This document shows positions 10,041 through 18,676 of a stretch of DNA of 41,645 nucleotides, in pieces; within the stretch, counting starts at the first letter, position 1; each line of letters opens with the position of its first letter. The stretch spans positions 1 through 41,645 of the forward strand of contig ONIL01000026.1 in assembly GCA_900317835.1 (NCBI GenBank). The letters run 5' to 3'. Origin of the DNA: an uncultured Prevotellaceae bacterium (GTDB lineage Bacteria; Bacteroidota; Bacteroidia; Bacteroidales; Muribaculaceae). Both the position numbers and the translations under genes were made by a program. The notes beneath the pieces were generated by a model. That model was not told where the DNA came from. It did no database searches and saw only the letters and a list, made by a program, of their open reading frames with translations.

Positions 10041-10134
10041 CATCTACTGGAATTATAGCCGCCCTTCGGGCGGGAAATTATTCAAATTATATTTAAATTT
10101 ATAAATTTGTTTGATTTCCCGTGCGAAAGCACGG
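10041..10134 (+). repeat. Double-hairpin interspersed repeat, copy B
   Basis: CATCTACTGGAATTATA, hairpin CCGCCC-TTC-GGGCGG, GGAAATT, AT-rich middle, ATTTCCC, hairpin CCGTGC-GAAA-GCACGG. Same order as the complement of 5350-5446, including the CTGGAATTATA flank. It sits between the convergent stops at 10011 and 10139, so it may also act as a two-way terminator. Confidence 0.8.
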
Positions 10135-10138
10135 ACAC

Positions 10139-11791
10139 TTACAGCGACTTGATATCTCCGGTGCTGTCGGGCATCAGGTAACGGGTGCCGGTGTCCTTGC
10201 TGATTTGTTCACGGAACTGCTGATCATAGCCAGGTGTAGTATAGCGTCCCGGAACGACGACGCCATTCTCTGAAGGCTTCATGATCTGGTCGTTATGCTT
10301 CACGGCAATGAGGCGGAAGAGTTTGTCCCAACGTTGCATCATCTGGGCGGTGTACTCAGCACTCTTGCGGGTGAGGTAGCTGACGCGCTCACGCTTGGTG
10401 AGGGGCTCGATGTCTTTCAAGACCTGCTCTTGATCGGCAGCGTAGAAGTCCTCCAACTCCTGCTGCGCCTCACGCAGGTCGCCTATCATGGCACTGTAGC
10501 GCGGATAAATCATGTTGGCGACCAGATTGTTCATCCAGAAAGCGCTGTGCTCGCTGAACTCGTTGTTCACGTTGTTCTCACGGCGGAAGGCTTCGGGTAC
10601 CTCATCCACACAGCAATACACAGGCACATAGGCGATCATGTTGGCATCGTCGCAGTTGAAATACATGATGCCTCCCACCTCATCGGGTAGCCAGTTGCGA
10701 AGCTGTGACACCAGCGTGAAACCCGACTGCGGAGTGCCGATGGCGCGCTCACGGAAGTAGCTCTTTCCATCGACTTCCCAGTTCATGGGTAGCGGACGGT
10801 AAGGCGAGCTCCATGGCCCTGCACTCATGTCAGTTGTCATGTCAAGTGGAGTGCCCTCGTAATGGTCGCGCATGTCATTCATGATGTCACGCACTGAGAC
10901 CTTCCTGTCGGGCTTGATGTAGAGGGGCAGATGGTCGTATACGTCATACTGACCGTTGATGTAGGGCAGGTACTTGTCCATCTCAGCCTTGTCGTAGTGG
11001 TGGCGGAAGAAACTCCACACACGGGCATCGGCATAGCGTACTTTGTCGAAAGAGATCGGACAATAGGCATCGCGGAAGCTGAAGTCCTTATCCTTGCCAC
11101 TGAAATAGCCTTTCTCACGTGCAAAGGAAATCACGTCCTTGGAATACATGCAGTTCTTGGGATCCTTCAACGGGAACTGGCGTATGCGGGAGAGATTGGC
11201 ATGGGCACAGATGCAATCGTCAGGGATGCGAACGGCTACCCACACGGCACCTTTCACGCCAGGCCCCTTACCCATGATTTCAAGAATCCAAGCCTCGTTC
11301 TTGTCGCACACGGTGATTGTCTCTCCTGTGCTGTTGTAACCATACTCCTGCACCAGGTCGGTCATGATGATGATAGCCTCACGTGCCGTGGCTGCACGCT
11401 CCAGTCCCAGATGCATCATGGTGAAATAGTCGAGCCATCCTTCAGGATTCTGCAACTCCAGGCGGCCATCAAAAGTGGTTTCCACGATGCACACCTGCTT
11501 CTCATTAATATTGCCGATGACGTCATAGGTGTACTCCACTTGAGGGATATATCCCCTCACAGGTCCCCTGCCCCACTCACGGATGGCAATCTTCTCGTCT
11601 TTCTCATGTCTGCCGCCTGGAGTGCGTGACATGGAGCCTGCGAAGCCATAGCCGTCACAATTGTAGGTACAAATCACGGAGCCATCTACAGAGGCTGCCT
11701 TACCAACGATAAGGTTGGTACATGCCCATGACGGAGTGACAGCCAGCGCCAACATCGCCACGAGGGAAAAAAGAAATCGTTTCGTTTTCAT
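10139..11791 (-). CDS. C69-family dipeptidase (PepD-like), secreted
   Basis: 550 residues from the ATG at 11791 (MKTKRFLFSLVAML). The frame is open to 11857, but a perfect -7 box lies inside that extension, so the shorter start is preferred. A hydrophobic leader runs to A23, followed directly by C24 in ACTNLIVGKAASVDGS. In C69 enzymes, which are N-terminal nucleophile hydrolases, the cysteine exposed at the mature N-terminus is the catalytic nucleophile. Other family blocks: a GAMV-like VAVRIPDDCICAHANLSRIRQF region, and QSGFTLVSQLRNWLPDEVGGIMYFNCDD. It should cleave dipeptides outside the cytoplasm. Monocistronic. Confidence 0.9.
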   Translation of the reverse strand: MKTKRFLFSLVAMLALAVTPSWACTNLIVGKAASVDGSVICTYNCDGYGFAGSMSRTPGGRHEKDEKIAIREWGRGPVRGYIPQVEYTYDVIGNINEKQVCIVETTFDGRLELQNPEGWLDYFTMMHLGLERAATAREAIIIMTDLVQEYGYNSTGETITVCDKNEAWILEIMGKGPGVKGAVWVAVRIPDDCICAHANLSRIRQFPLKDPKNCMYSKDVISFAREKGYFSGKDKDFSFRDAYCPISFDKVRYADARVWSFFRHHYDKAEMDKYLPYINGQYDVYDHLPLYIKPDRKVSVRDIMNDMRDHYEGTPLDMTTDMSAGPWSSPYRPLPMNWEVDGKSYFRERAIGTPQSGFTLVSQLRNWLPDEVGGIMYFNCDDANMIAYVPVYCCVDEVPEAFRRENNVNNEFSEHSAFWMNNLVANMIYPRYSAMIGDLREAQQELEDFYAADQEQVLKDIEPLTKRERVSYLTRKSAEYTAQMMQRWDKLFRLIAVKHNDQIMKPSENGVVVPGRYTTPGYDQQFREQISKDTGTRYLMPDSTGDIKSL

Positions 11792-11829
11792 ATTGCACAT
11801 ATTCCCATTTGTCATTTTTCTATAGGGGG

Positions 11830-11837
11830 CAAAGGTA
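11830..11837 (-). promoter_or_regulatory. -7 box of the C69 dipeptidase promoter
   Basis: TACCTTTG on the minus strand (complement of 11830-11837), about 40 nt before the ATG at 11791. It overlaps the longer open frame and rules out the upstream ATG at 11857 for this promoter. No clear -33 box. Confidence 0.6.
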
Positions 11838-12005
11838 GCGATTATTTCGTTAAACATTTCATTTTCTTTTCTTTTTCGGTGAATTATTGTTCATGAGGCG
11901 ATAGCAATCACTTGCGCTCACAGCCATTGGCTACATCATTTTGAATACTCTGACAACAGCATGGAGTGTGTTAATAAATATTAAATGCTTATACACAAAA
12001 TGATT

Positions 12006-12029
12006 TTTGCACTAAAAGATATAACTTTG
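12006..12029 (+). promoter_or_regulatory. Promoter of the BspA-like gene
   Basis: TAACTTTG at 12022-12029, with TTTG at 12006-12009 (12 nt gap). Start of transcription would fall just before the structured leader at 12043. Confidence 0.6.
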
Positions 12030-12042
12030 TAATATAAAGACG

Positions 12043-12107
12043 GGGCCTATTTGAGGGTTTAACAGGTTCTGCTCTCAATTTGGCTCGGAATAGTATTTAT
12101 AGAACCT
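12043..12107 (+). ncRNA. Candidate structured 5'-leader (pseudoknot), copy 2
   Basis: P1 is GGGCC (12043-12047) with GGCTC (12082-12086, one G-U pair), against AGAGC/GCTCT in copy 1. The hairpin alternative CCT-ATTTG-AGG lies at 12046-12056. AGGTTCT (12064-12070) pairs with AGAACCT (12101-12107); the outer pair changed from G-C to A-U compared with copy 1. It ends 15 nt before the ATG at 12123. These compensatory changes support a real RNA fold. Confidence 0.6.
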
Positions 12108-12122
12108 ACCTCATGAACCCAA

Positions 12123-14024
12123 ATGAAACATTACTTTACATTTCTCTCAGTCAGTTTGATGGCAATGTGTGCGCTGGCACAGTTGCAGTTTACTTCAGGT
12201 AAATTCAAGTATGAAGTGATTGAAGGTCTCGACAACGCCGTACAGATTATTCCCAAAAGCAATTCAGAGAGCGGGGCTGGCTACAGCAATCTTTTTTCCT
12301 CTGATTTCCATAGCACGGTGACTTATGACGGCGTGACCTATAATGTAGTGGGCATCGGCGCCAACGCGTTCTACAGGTGCACACTCAATGATCAAGCCAT
12401 CCTGCAGTTGCCCGAAGGCATCATCTTCATTGATGCGGGTGCCTTCTCCTACGCCGAGGTGGGCTCGTTGAAGATGCCCACGACCTTGAGGTTAATTGCC
12501 GAAACGGCATTCGCCAACAATAAATTTGGGGGAATGACCGTGCTGGCCGACAACCCCTATTTTGCACATTTGGTTTCGACGCAGGGTAACGTCACCTACA
12601 CCATGCTCACCAATAAGGAGAAGACCAAAATCATCGCCGCTCCCGGAGCCAAGCCCACGCAGTTCAGTTCCAGCGGCACTACCTATCTCACCTCAATCAC
12701 CATTCCCGAGCAAATCACCGAGATCGGCGATTATGCCTTCTATGGCAATCCCACGCTCAAGACGGTGAATTTCCATGCCGGCATCACACGCATCGGCATG
12801 GCCGCGTTCTATGAGACGCAGCTCACCCGGGTTAACATTCCCAACCCTGATTGTGAGATCGGCAATAGCTGCTTCAGCAACAGCCAAGTGGGCAGTGTTA
12901 CACTGCCTCAAGGCATGAAAAAGCTAGGACGCCACGTGTTCTTCTACTGTGTCAACCTCACCAGTCTCACCCTGCCCGAGGGTATGGAGGAAATCGGCAT
13001 GATGTGCTTTAGCAGCTGCAACCTCACTACCGTGAACCTGCCCAGCACGATGGTTAAGCTCGACAGTTGTGCGTTGCAGAGCAACCCGTTCACAAGCATC
13101 AACCTCAAGAATGTCAAGTACATTGGCCGCCAGGCCTTCAGCATGTGTTCCAACCTCACGTCAGTTACCAGCAACGGCAAGCTCGAAGAGATTGACGGAA
13201 CGGCCTTTACCCGCTGCCCCCTCACCACGGCCTATCTGCCCGAGGGTTTGCTCACCATCATCATGAATGCCTACTTCCGGTGCACCGACCTGAACTCATT
13301 CACCGTCCCCACGACAGTGACCACCATCACAGGTAACCCCTGCGTGGGAGCAACTTCGCTGAGGGCATTTAACGTGGCCGAGGGCAGTGAACATTTCGCC
13401 ACCTATGACGGCTGCCTCTATGCCACCGACGGTAACACAGTCAAGCCGAACCGTGCCGAGGGCGATGAGCCCGCAGGACTGACCGCCCTTGTGGGTGTGC
13501 CCACCGGCTGGCTGCAAAGCTTGCTTCATGTGCCCGAGGGCGTAACTGTCATTGCCAACCAGGCAGCACGTGAAGCGACTTCCATCACCGAGGTGGAATT
13601 ACCCTCGACAATGTCCGAAATTCGTCCCAGCGCCTTCAGCAGCATCACAGGCATCACCAGCGTGACCTGCCTTGCCGTCACACCGCCTATATTCACTGGC
13701 GAAACCGGCAACTACTTCACCGATGAGGTTTACCAAAACGCCACACTCTATGTGCCCATGCGCAGCCTGAGACTCTACATGGACGGGGAGGTATGGCGCA
13801 ATTTCCAGCACATCGAGGGTATTGATACCGGCGAGGATCCCCACCAGCCAGGTGATGTCAACCACGATGGCATCATTGCGATCAACGATGCGTCAATTTT
13901 GATCGATTACGTGCTGGATAACAGCAATGAAATCTGTACCACTTGTGCAGATGTCAATGGTGATACTTTTATCAATATTGCCGATGTGAGCGCTCTCATC
14001 GACAAAGTACTGAACAGCATGTAA
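12123..14024 (+). CDS. Secreted BspA-like leucine-rich-repeat protein with dockerin-like C-terminus
   Basis: 633 residues. Signal peptide 1-20 (MKHYFTFLSVSLMAMCALAQ). A short N-terminal beta part holds VTYDGVTYNVVGIGANAFYRC, the usual lead-in of BspA-type repeats. Residues ~70-540 are LRR_5 repeats of ~23 residues (SITIPEQITEIGDYAFYGN, TSLTLPEGMEEIGMMCF, VELPSTMSEIRPSAFSS). Residues ~572-633 hold two calcium-loop repeats (DVNHDGIIAINDASILIDYVL; DVNGDTFINIADVSALIDKVL), a dockerin-like end. BspA relatives bind host or matrix proteins; here the function is inferred only. It shares its leader RNA with the gene at 876 and is closed by a strong terminator. Confidence 0.88.
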   Translation: MKHYFTFLSVSLMAMCALAQLQFTSGKFKYEVIEGLDNAVQIIPKSNSESGAGYSNLFSSDFHSTVTYDGVTYNVVGIGANAFYRCTLNDQAILQLPEGIIFIDAGAFSYAEVGSLKMPTTLRLIAETAFANNKFGGMTVLADNPYFAHLVSTQGNVTYTMLTNKEKTKIIAAPGAKPTQFSSSGTTYLTSITIPEQITEIGDYAFYGNPTLKTVNFHAGITRIGMAAFYETQLTRVNIPNPDCEIGNSCFSNSQVGSVTLPQGMKKLGRHVFFYCVNLTSLTLPEGMEEIGMMCFSSCNLTTVNLPSTMVKLDSCALQSNPFTSINLKNVKYIGRQAFSMCSNLTSVTSNGKLEEIDGTAFTRCPLTTAYLPEGLLTIIMNAYFRCTDLNSFTVPTTVTTITGNPCVGATSLRAFNVAEGSEHFATYDGCLYATDGNTVKPNRAEGDEPAGLTALVGVPTGWLQSLLHVPEGVTVIANQAAREATSITEVELPSTMSEIRPSAFSSITGITSVTCLAVTPPIFTGETGNYFTDEVYQNATLYVPMRSLRLYMDGEVWRNFQHIEGIDTGEDPHQPGDVNHDGIIAINDASILIDYVLDNSNEICTTCADVNGDTFINIADVSALIDKVLNSM

Positions 14025-14049
14025 TTGAAAATCAGGATTTTGCTTAATG

Positions 14050-14082
14050 GCTCAAGCGCTCTCAGGCGCTTGAGCTTTTTTT
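14050..14082 (+). terminator. Strong intrinsic terminator
   Basis: GCTCAAGCGC (14050-14059), TCTCAG loop, GCGCTTGAGC (14066-14075), then seven Ts. Ten perfect pairs. Confidence 0.92.
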
Positions 14083-14128
14083 ACATTCAGATGAGAGTTG
14101 TGACTTTTCCAAATAAAGGCGAGTGAGA

Positions 14129-14160
14129 TTTTGCGGAGCAGGGATTTTTGAGTACTTTTG
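14129..14160 (+). promoter_or_regulatory. Promoter of the YigZ-family gene
   Basis: TTTTG (14129-14133), 19 nt, TACTTTTG (14153-14160). It overlaps a possible TTG start at 14148 and therefore favours the ATG at 14181. Confidence 0.7.
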
Positions 14161-14180
14161 TCGCTAGAAAAGAAGAACCG

Positions 14181-14777
14181 ATGAGTGATTTCTATAAGAC
14201 AGTGAAGGGTGTGTCTCAAGGTATTTACCGTGAGAAGATGAGCCGTTTTCTGGCGTTTGCCGAGCCTGTGTCGAGCGCCGAGGAGGCACGCGCCGTCATC
14301 AAGCGTTATGCCAACGAGTACCATGACGCGCGTCACTGCTGCTGGGCCTACATGATCGGGACCGAGCGCAACGAGTACCTGAGCAGCGACAACGGCGAAC
14401 CCAGCGGCACGGCTGGCAAGCCCATCTTGGGGCAAATCAACTCATTTGAGCTGACCAACATCGTGATTGTGGTCATTCGCTACTTTGGCGGCATCAAGTT
14501 AGGCACCTCGGGACTGATTGTCGCCTATCGGGAGGCGGCCAAGCTCGCCATCGAGGCTGGTGAAATCCTCGAGTGCCACGAGCAGGCACGGCTGTCGTTC
14601 ACCTTCCCCTACTTGAGCATGAATGACGTGATGAAAGTGGTGAAAAAGAGTGACTTGAAGGTTGTGGAGCAGGCCTTTGACAACGTGTGCTCGATGACCA
14701 TCGAGGCCGACGCCGACAAGGTGCCGGGACTGCGTGAGCAGTTCGCAGGCATTGATGGCACCAGCATCATATCTTAA
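14181..14777 (+). CDS. yigZ: YigZ/IMPACT family protein
   Basis: 198 residues from ATG 14181 (MSDFYKTVKGVSQGIYREKMSRFLAF). The N-terminal IMPACT domain has the family signature: YHDARHCCWAYMIG, SSDNGEPSGTAGKPILGQI, NIVIVVIRYFGGIKLGTSGLIVAYREAA. Residues ~135-198 match the C-terminal DUF1949 ferredoxin-like domain. Homologues are linked to translation control in eukaryotes (IMPACT); the bacterial role is unsettled. The frame can be extended to a TTG at 14148, but that codon lies upstream of the promoter's -7 box. Cytoplasmic, monocistronic. Confidence 0.88.
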   Translation: MSDFYKTVKGVSQGIYREKMSRFLAFAEPVSSAEEARAVIKRYANEYHDARHCCWAYMIGTERNEYLSSDNGEPSGTAGKPILGQINSFELTNIVIVVIRYFGGIKLGTSGLIVAYREAAKLAIEAGEILECHEQARLSFTFPYLSMNDVMKVVKKSDLKVVEQAFDNVCSMTIEADADKVPGLREQFAGIDGTSIIS

Positions 14778-14876
14778 CTACGAATTACGTGAATTAAACA
14801 AAGGTTACCCAGCGAATGCCAATTAGTTAAATTAGCTTCGCTGAGCAAAATACGTTAAATCCGTATAATTCGTAGT
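14777..14876. repeat. Imperfect inverted repeat at a convergent gene junction
   Basis: ACTACGAATTA (14777-14787) is complementary to TAATTCGTAGT (14866-14876), with further partial pairing inward. It shares TACGAATTACGYGAATT with the inverted repeat at 33877-33925, which also lies between convergent genes. Probably a two-way terminator or a small repeat family. Confidence 0.6.
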
Positions 14877-14879
14877 TTA

Positions 14880-15623
14880 TTATCGTTGTTGCCAGAGGAA
14901 ACGGGCGCGAATGTGGTCATCGCCGTCAACGGTAATGCTCATCCGGGAGTCCATCGGGTCAGCATCGTCGATGATAAACTGAGCGGTCTCGCCATAGTGC
15001 GTCTCCTTGATAAATGAGATCTCCATGCGACGGATAAAGTAGTGGTCATAGCAATCCATGTCAAAGAGGTTCATCAGGTGTGACAGGTAGCGCACCGTAT
15101 TGACGTGGCGGATAAAGTCGCAATCCATGTAACCAAAGGTGTAGTCCACCGCATGGCCTTCCTCTATGGGTCGCAGACGACTCATCGGCTCGATGGGGCA
15201 AGGGAGATCAGAAACCTTATCGCTGATATATCCCAGTTGGGAAATGTCCACGCTGGCGCGGGTATTCAAGTCGATGACCATCCATATGGTGCGTACATAG
15301 CCCAGAGGATTGCCGTTGGCATCGTCGAGACGCATGTTGCGCTGCGAGAAATGGCGGTTGTAGTCCTCGATCCACGTCGTGAGGCGATAATTCTCGTTGA
15401 TTTTAGGATAAGCCTTCAACTCGATGGTCACACGGGATAGCACCCACACCTGGTTGTCTTGAATCAGGCGGGCATAGCCCGCGCCCCACGAATTGGCGTG
15501 AAAAGTTGCCACCTCGATGATGCGTGTCATCAACAGCGTCAAGGGCATCTCACCCTGAGGATTGCACTCGCCTGCAGCGAGGTAATAGTCCTTGAAAAAT
15601 ATCTTTTTATCGTCAGAGCACAT
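14880..15623 (-). CDS. Acyl-ACP thioesterase
   Basis: 247 residues, cytoplasmic, double hot-dog fold family (PF01643 type), which releases free fatty acids from acyl carrier protein. Landmarks: FFKDYYLAAGECNPQGEMPLT, NSWGAGYARL, WVLSRVTIEL, WIEDYNRHFSQRN, and the second-domain motif MDCDFIRHVNTVRYL. Plant FatB uses Asp, Asn and His in D-x-N-x-H; here D169 and H173 are kept but the Asn place is I171, an unusual change. The start at 15623 overlaps the aroC stop by 11 bp, so it is the third gene of the ybaK-aroC operon. Confidence 0.88.
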   Translation of the reverse strand: MCSDDKKIFFKDYYLAAGECNPQGEMPLTLLMTRIIEVATFHANSWGAGYARLIQDNQVWVLSRVTIELKAYPKINENYRLTTWIEDYNRHFSQRNMRLDDANGNPLGYVRTIWMVIDLNTRASVDISQLGYISDKVSDLPCPIEPMSRLRPIEEGHAVDYTFGYMDCDFIRHVNTVRYLSHLMNLFDMDCYDHYFIRRMEISFIKETHYGETAQFIIDDADPMDSRMSITVDGDDHIRARFLWQQR

Positions 15624-16611
15624 GAGTCTTTTGAATGAGGTAATTATCCAATAACACTAATGCCGCCATAGCCTCAACAATAGGGAGGGCACGCGACAAC
15701 ACACAGACATCGTGGCGCCCACGCGCATGCAGGGTCAACGGATTGCCGTCACGATCAACGGTCGGCACGTCGCGCATGAGCGTCGGCACTGGCTTGAGGG
15801 CAATGCGCATGACAATATCCTCGCCATTGCTGATACCGCCCTGAATACCGCCCGAGTGGTTGGTTTTTGTTCCGATGGTGCCATCCTCACGTCTCTCGAA
15901 CACATCCATCACCTCGCTTCCACGCTTGGTAGCCATGACAAAGCCGTCGCCGTACTCAAAGCCGTGCACCGACGGAATGCCCATCATTGCTGCGGCCAAT
16001 TGGGCATGGAGTTTGTTGAACACAGGCTCTCCCAAACCAGCAGGGGCTCCATGCACGATGCAACGGATTATGCCACCCAAGGTGTCGCCCTCACTCACCG
16101 CACTGGCGATTATCTCATCAAAGTGGTCGGTAGAGTCTCCCACCTGCTCCACATCGGCTGTTACAGTGATACCCAAGAAATCAAGCACTTGAATCGCCAA
16201 TCCACCGGCCACCACACGCGCCACGGTCTCGCGGGCCGACGCCCGGCCTCCACCTCGAGGATCACGGATACCGTATTTGGCTTCCCATGTGAAATCGGCA
16301 TGGTTGGGGCGGTAACAGCCAGCCAGTTGCTCATAGTCGGCGCTACGGGCATCATCATTGCGCACCACGAAACCGACAGGTGTTCCCATCGTCTTGCCCT
16401 GCCAGATGCCTGACAAGATTTCCACCTTGTCGCTCTCATCACGGGTGCTGGAACCAACCGATTGCCCAGTGCGCCGACGATCAACAAAGCGTTGCAACCG
16501 TTCCATATCGATATCCACACCAGCGGGCATTCCGTCAAGCACGCCGCCCATAGCAGGGCCGTGTGATTCACCGAAGGTGGTGAGCGTCAATATCTTTCCG
16601 AAAGTATTCAT
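15613..16611 (-). CDS. aroC: Chorismate synthase
   Basis: 332 residues. Converts 5-enolpyruvylshikimate-3-phosphate to chorismate, the last step of the shikimate pathway, using reduced FMN. Family signatures: TFGESHGPAMGGVLDGMPAG at the N-terminus, RRRTGQ, ESDKVEILSG, YRPNHADFTWEAKYGIRDPRGGGRASARET, NHSGGIQGGISNG, and RHDVC near the C-terminus. It is slightly shorter than the ~360 residues of other species. It starts four bases into the ybaK end (ATGA overlap) and overlaps the thioesterase start by 11 bp, so translation is likely coupled. Confidence 0.96.
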   Translation of the reverse strand: MNTFGKILTLTTFGESHGPAMGGVLDGMPAGVDIDMERLQRFVDRRRTGQSVGSSTRDESDKVEILSGIWQGKTMGTPVGFVVRNDDARSADYEQLAGCYRPNHADFTWEAKYGIRDPRGGGRASARETVARVVAGGLAIQVLDFLGITVTADVEQVGDSTDHFDEIIASAVSEGDTLGGIIRCIVHGAPAGLGEPVFNKLHAQLAAAMMGIPSVHGFEYGDGFVMATKRGSEVMDVFERREDGTIGTKTNHSGGIQGGISNGEDIVMRIALKPVPTLMRDVPTVDRDGNPLTLHARGRHDVCVLSRALPIVEAMAALVLLDNYLIQKTHVL

Positions 16612-17099
16612 TCCATTTTCTCTGCTATGAGGTCGACGGCCTCGGCTCCAACAAAATCCACTAGCGTCTGCGGGTTAATCTTGAACTGTAGCCCCCGCAC
16701 GCCCGCACTCACGTAGATGTAGTCATACAGGATGCAGGTCTCATCGATATAGGTAGGGAATGGTTTCTTCATGCCCACAGGCGAGCAGCCGCCACGAATG
16801 TATCCCGTTGTCGGCAGCAATTCTTTCATGGGGATGAGGTCCACCTTCTTGTTTCCCGACACGCGGGCAGCCTTTTTCAGGTCAACCTCTTCGGCGCCAG
16901 GGATGACACACACCAGATGTCCTGTCTTGTCGCCCATGAGCACTAACGTCTTGAACACCTGTTCGATGTTCTCGCCCAACTGGTCGGCAATATGCTGTGC
17001 CCCCAGGTCGGTCTCATCGACCTCATAAGGGATCAGCTCATACTCTACCTGGGCGGCGTCCAGCAGTCGTGCAGCATTGGTTTTAGCGATTTTTTTCAT
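16608..17099 (-). CDS. ybaK: YbaK/EbsC-family aminoacyl-tRNA deacylase
   Basis: 163 residues. YbaK-type proteins hydrolyse mischarged Cys-tRNA(Pro) and related aminoacyl-tRNAs in the cytoplasm. Family features: TNAARLLDAAQVEYELIPY at the start, GENIEQVFKTLVLMG, VCVIPGAEEVDLKKAARVSGNKKVDLI, TGYIRGGCSPVGMKK and AGVRGLQFKINP. First gene of an operon with aroC (ATGA overlap) and the thioesterase. Its promoter overlaps that of the divergent DUF5106 gene. Confidence 0.9.
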   Translation of the reverse strand: MKKIAKTNAARLLDAAQVEYELIPYEVDETDLGAQHIADQLGENIEQVFKTLVLMGDKTGHLVCVIPGAEEVDLKKAARVSGNKKVDLIPMKELLPTTGYIRGGCSPVGMKKPFPTYIDETCILYDYIYVSAGVRGLQFKINPQTLVDFVGAEAVDLIAEKME

Positions 17100-17119
17100 C
17101 GTTTTTCTCGTTTATTCGG

Positions 17120-17137
17120 CAAAGTTACTTAAATTTG
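17120..17137. promoter_or_regulatory. Overlapping divergent promoters (ybaK operon and DUF5106 gene)
   Basis: Minus-strand -7 box TAACTTTG (complement of 17120-17127) and plus-strand -7 box TAAATTTG (17130-17137) lie back to back, two bases apart. The two polymerases cannot sit there at once, so the promoters should compete. Confidence 0.6.
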
Positions 17138-17184
17138 CACGATAAATAAATCGTAACTAGACAAAATTTAATGATTAAGATAAA

Positions 17185-18378
17185 ATGAAAAAGCTGATTT
17201 TTGCTGCAATTATTGCCATCGCAGGATGGTTCAACCTTCAGGCTCAATCAATGCCTGCCCCCGAAAGATACAATGAATACCTTGAACAAGTCGTTCAACT
17301 GGAACCCCGCAAAGCCGAGTTCCTGATGACCGCCACAATGGAAACCCTGGCTAAGGATCCCAAAGGCTACCGCCAGATGATGGAATTGGCCGAGAAGCGC
17401 TTCAGTGATCCTGCTGATCCCTTGCACAACGAGGTCCTGTATATGGTCGTGCTCAAGCATGCCAGCGAGAACTTTGTGCTCAGCGGTGCCGAGAAAGAAA
17501 AACAGCGCCTCCTGCTTGAGGGCGCCAAGAAGAACATGATCGGGACGATTGCCGCCGACTTTGACTATGTCGTACTCAAGGACAAGAATGTGCATCACCT
17601 CAAGGACCTGAAAGCCGACAACATCCTCGTTTATTTCAATAATCCAGATTGTGAGTCATGCGAGATGGTCAAGGAACGCCTGGCTAACAGTGAGTTCATC
17701 AACCAGCTTGTCAACGACAAGAAACTCATCGTGTTGGCGATCTACCCCTATGATGACAAGAACCTGTGGAGCAAGACCAAATATCCCAAGATGATGATCA
17801 ACGGCTGGAATCAGAGTCGTCAGATTGAATATAACGAACTGTATGACCTGCCCACTCTGCCCTGCTTCTACCTGCTGGACAAAAACTACAAAGTGCTCAT
17901 CAAGAATGAGGGCAGCCTCAACAAGGTCGAAGCCATGCTCCAGGAACTGGCCACTGCTCAAACGTCAGGACCCGCTCCGGCAGCTCCTGCCACTCCTGTC
18001 GCCAAACAGACAAACGCCACCAGTCAAGCAGCAGTGCTCGCTCCTGCCAATGACCCCAACACGGCACGCAGCGAACAAATGTTAGGTCTGCTGCTCGAGA
18101 ACAAGGCTCAGGAACTGTATGACAACTTGTCGGACAAAGTCAAAGGTCAGGTTCAGCTCGCAGCCTTTGAGGGTATTCTTGAAAAGCTCGAGGGCAAGTT
18201 AGGCAAATACCAGGGCCATCAAGCATGGGAAATTCAACAGATTCAAGGCGCGAAAGCCTATACCACGTTAGCAAACTTCGAGAAGAGTTCACTAGGCTTC
18301 CTTATCGTCTATGATGAGGATGGCAAGATCCTAGGAGTGAACTTCGTTCCAGCCCAAGCGATTAAAAAAGGCAACTAA
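17185..18378 (+). CDS. Periplasmic DUF5106 / thioredoxin-fold protein
   Basis: 397 residues. Signal peptide 1-20 (MKKLIFAAIIAIAGWFNLQA). Residues ~25-125 are a helical DUF5106-like domain. Residues ~130-260 are thioredoxin-like: ILVYFNNPDCESCEMVKERL has a C-x-x-C pair, and YDLPTLPCFYLLDKNYKVL holds the cis-proline loop. A Pro/Ala/Gln-rich linker (SGPAPAAPATPVA) follows. The last ~110 residues resemble DUF3887 (ENKAQELYDNLSDKVKGQV ... LGVNFVPA). It probably handles disulfides or binds partners in the periplasm; the reaction is not known. Confidence 0.82.
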   Translation: MKKLIFAAIIAIAGWFNLQAQSMPAPERYNEYLEQVVQLEPRKAEFLMTATMETLAKDPKGYRQMMELAEKRFSDPADPLHNEVLYMVVLKHASENFVLSGAEKEKQRLLLEGAKKNMIGTIAADFDYVVLKDKNVHHLKDLKADNILVYFNNPDCESCEMVKERLANSEFINQLVNDKKLIVLAIYPYDDKNLWSKTKYPKMMINGWNQSRQIEYNELYDLPTLPCFYLLDKNYKVLIKNEGSLNKVEAMLQELATAQTSGPAPAAPATPVAKQTNATSQAAVLAPANDPNTARSEQMLGLLLENKAQELYDNLSDKVKGQVQLAAFEGILEKLEGKLGKYQGHQAWEIQQIQGAKAYTTLANFEKSSLGFLIVYDEDGKILGVNFVPAQAIKKGN

Positions 18379-18429
18379 CTACACATCACAGACCGAGCGT
18401 GGCACTGTTGTCACGACGGGAAGCAAGAC

Positions 18430-18470
18430 ACGCCTGCAGGCCACCCAGTGTGAGCCTGCAGGCGTTGTTA
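18430..18470 (+). terminator. Hairpin terminator after the DUF5106 gene
   Basis: ACGCCTGCAGGC (18430-18441) with GCCTGCAGGCGT (18454-18465), 12 perfect pairs, followed by TGTTA only, so the T tract is weak. Confidence 0.6.
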
Positions 18471-18676
18471 ACTATCCTATCGGCGTGCTTGTGCACAGCA
18501 GGAGAGCACTTGACAAGGAAGATAGCATCTAGAAAAGCGCACATGATGTCTAAAGGGGCCACCTGTCTCACGGGAGTCACAGACCGAATGCGATACACCC
18601 TTGAGAGCGGGGAAATCCCTGCCATGGTCATCAACGACATCGCCGACTTCATTCAACGCGCCAGCAAGTAAGCAAG
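18466..18676 (+). other. Intergenic stretch with a doubtful 42-codon frame
   Basis: An ATG at 18543 opens a frame to 18671 encoding MMSKGATCLTGVTDRMRYTL and ending DIADFIQRASK. It could be the tail of a lost gene, but no family is recognised and no promoter box is seen. The string TCACAGACCGA appears at about 18387 and again at about 18578, flanking the terminator region. Confidence 0.2.

Noticed and set aside
14148-14180. TTG start extending the YigZ-family protein by 11 residues
   Set aside because: The codon lies upstream of the -7 box that drives the gene; the ATG at 14181 fits the family start.
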